Assembly: GCA_017453765.1 (NCBI GenBank)
Contig: JAFTEG010000415.1
Location: 1 to 5,615 of the forward strand
Length of the DNA stretch: 5,615 nt
From: Selenomonadaceae bacterium
GTDB taxonomy: Bacteria; Bacillota; Negativicutes; Selenomonadales; Selenomonadaceae
Direction: 5' to 3'
Part shown: piece by piece, positions 5,328-5,615 of the stretch
Numbering within the stretch: the stretch's first letter is position 1
How the letters are laid out: each line of letters opens with the position of its first letter
Notes under the pieces: generated by a model
Told to the model about the DNA's origin: nothing
Database searches by the model: none
Seen by the model: only the letters and a program-made list of their open reading frames with translations
Position numbers and translations under genes: made by a program

Positions 5328-5358
5328 ATTTATTTACCTTATAATTTTACCCTAAATC
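5324..5358 (-). repeat. Heptamer array right of element copy C
   Basis: Five plus-strand units, CTAAATT, TATTTAC, CTTATAA, TTTTACC and CTAAATC, run from the element edge into the stop codon of the decarboxylase gene. The first 13 bases, CTAAATTTATTTA (5324-5336), repeat exactly at 5050-5062 on the other side of the element. This makes the two arrays look like one array interrupted by copy C. Confidence 0.7.
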
Positions 5359-5615
5359 ATTTCAACATTGCAAGCATGGTACCTGCCGCAACCGCCGTAC
5401 CGATAACGCCGGCGACGTTCGGTCCCATTGCGTGCATTAAAAGATAGTTGCCGGATTTTGCCTTCATGCCGACGAGTTGCGAAACACGCGCCGCCATAGG
5501 AACTGCCGAGACACCAGCCGAGCCGATTAACGGATTAATTTTCCAGCCGGTTGCACGACACATAACTTTTCCCAAAAGTCCGCCGCCTGCCGTGCCGCCC
5601 ATAAACGCGACCAAG
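5357..5615 (-). CDS. Na+-translocating decarboxylase beta subunit, C-terminal fragment
   Basis: The last 85 residues of a polytopic membrane protein are present; the start lies beyond the window. The stretch [17 protein letters not shown] (27-43 of the fragment), followed by [12 protein letters not shown], is the highly conserved C-terminal segment of OadB/GcdB/MmdB beta subunits. N27, G31, S36 and R43 match N373, G377, S382 and R389 of Klebsiella OadB, residues implicated in Na+ transport and coupling. The beta subunit decarboxylates carboxybiotin and exports Na+, storing decarboxylation energy as a sodium gradient in anaerobes. Oxaloacetate, methylmalonyl-CoA and glutaconyl-CoA enzymes share this subunit type, so the substrate cannot be assigned. 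The hydrophobic tail ends [11 protein letters not shown]. No T-run terminator follows; element copy C lies immediately downstream and its long inverted repeat may serve instead. Confidence 0.93.
   Translation of the reverse strand, partial: LVAFMGGTAGGGLLGKVMCRATGWKINPLIGSAGVSAVPMAARVSQLVGMKAKSGNYLLMHAMGPNVAGVIGTAVAAGTMLAMLK

Overview
The window looks like chromosomal DNA from an anaerobic member of the Bacillota. The diderm class Negativicutes is the best guess. The clues are the C-terminus of a Na+-translocating decarboxylase beta subunit (an anaerobe enzyme), a WhiA homologue (Gram-positive lineage), a TadE/TadG-type surface protein and the overall codon style. This placement is inference; no rRNA or marker gene is present.

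Layout, left to right. Plus strand: the 3' end of a nitroreductase (1-219) overlaps yraN by one base (219-593). A 304-bp intergenic stretch (594-897) is filled by a MITE-like element (copy A) and a heptamer tandem array. Then come a large TadG-like anchored secreted protein (898-2862) and, 31 bp later, whiA (2894-3784), probably co-transcribed. A convergent gap (3785-4112) holds a second heptamer array, element copy B and a terminator for the minus strand. Minus strand, reading leftward: an isochorismatase/nicotinamidase-like cysteine hydrolase (4976-4455), then a three-helix small membrane protein (4445-4113), tightly coupled. A third gap (4977-5356) holds heptamer arrays on both sides of element copy C. 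The window ends in the C-terminus of the decarboxylase beta subunit (5615-5357, minus).

The genes are mostly ordinary housekeeping or accessory genes. The unusual part is the intergenic DNA. Every gap of 300 bp or more is built from the same two parts. One is a non-coding element of about 200-264 bp. It has terminal inverted repeats (consensus about GGGCGTGTTGAATAATTC), YTAR-type flanks, a copy-specific stem-loop segment and a near-invariant palindrome with a CGC loop. The other is a 7-nt-period tandem array abutting the element. The palindrome arms differ between copies, but every change is matched on the other arm. In copy C the array continues in register on the far side, as if the element had jumped into a heptamer array. 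No transposase is present, so the elements would be non-autonomous.
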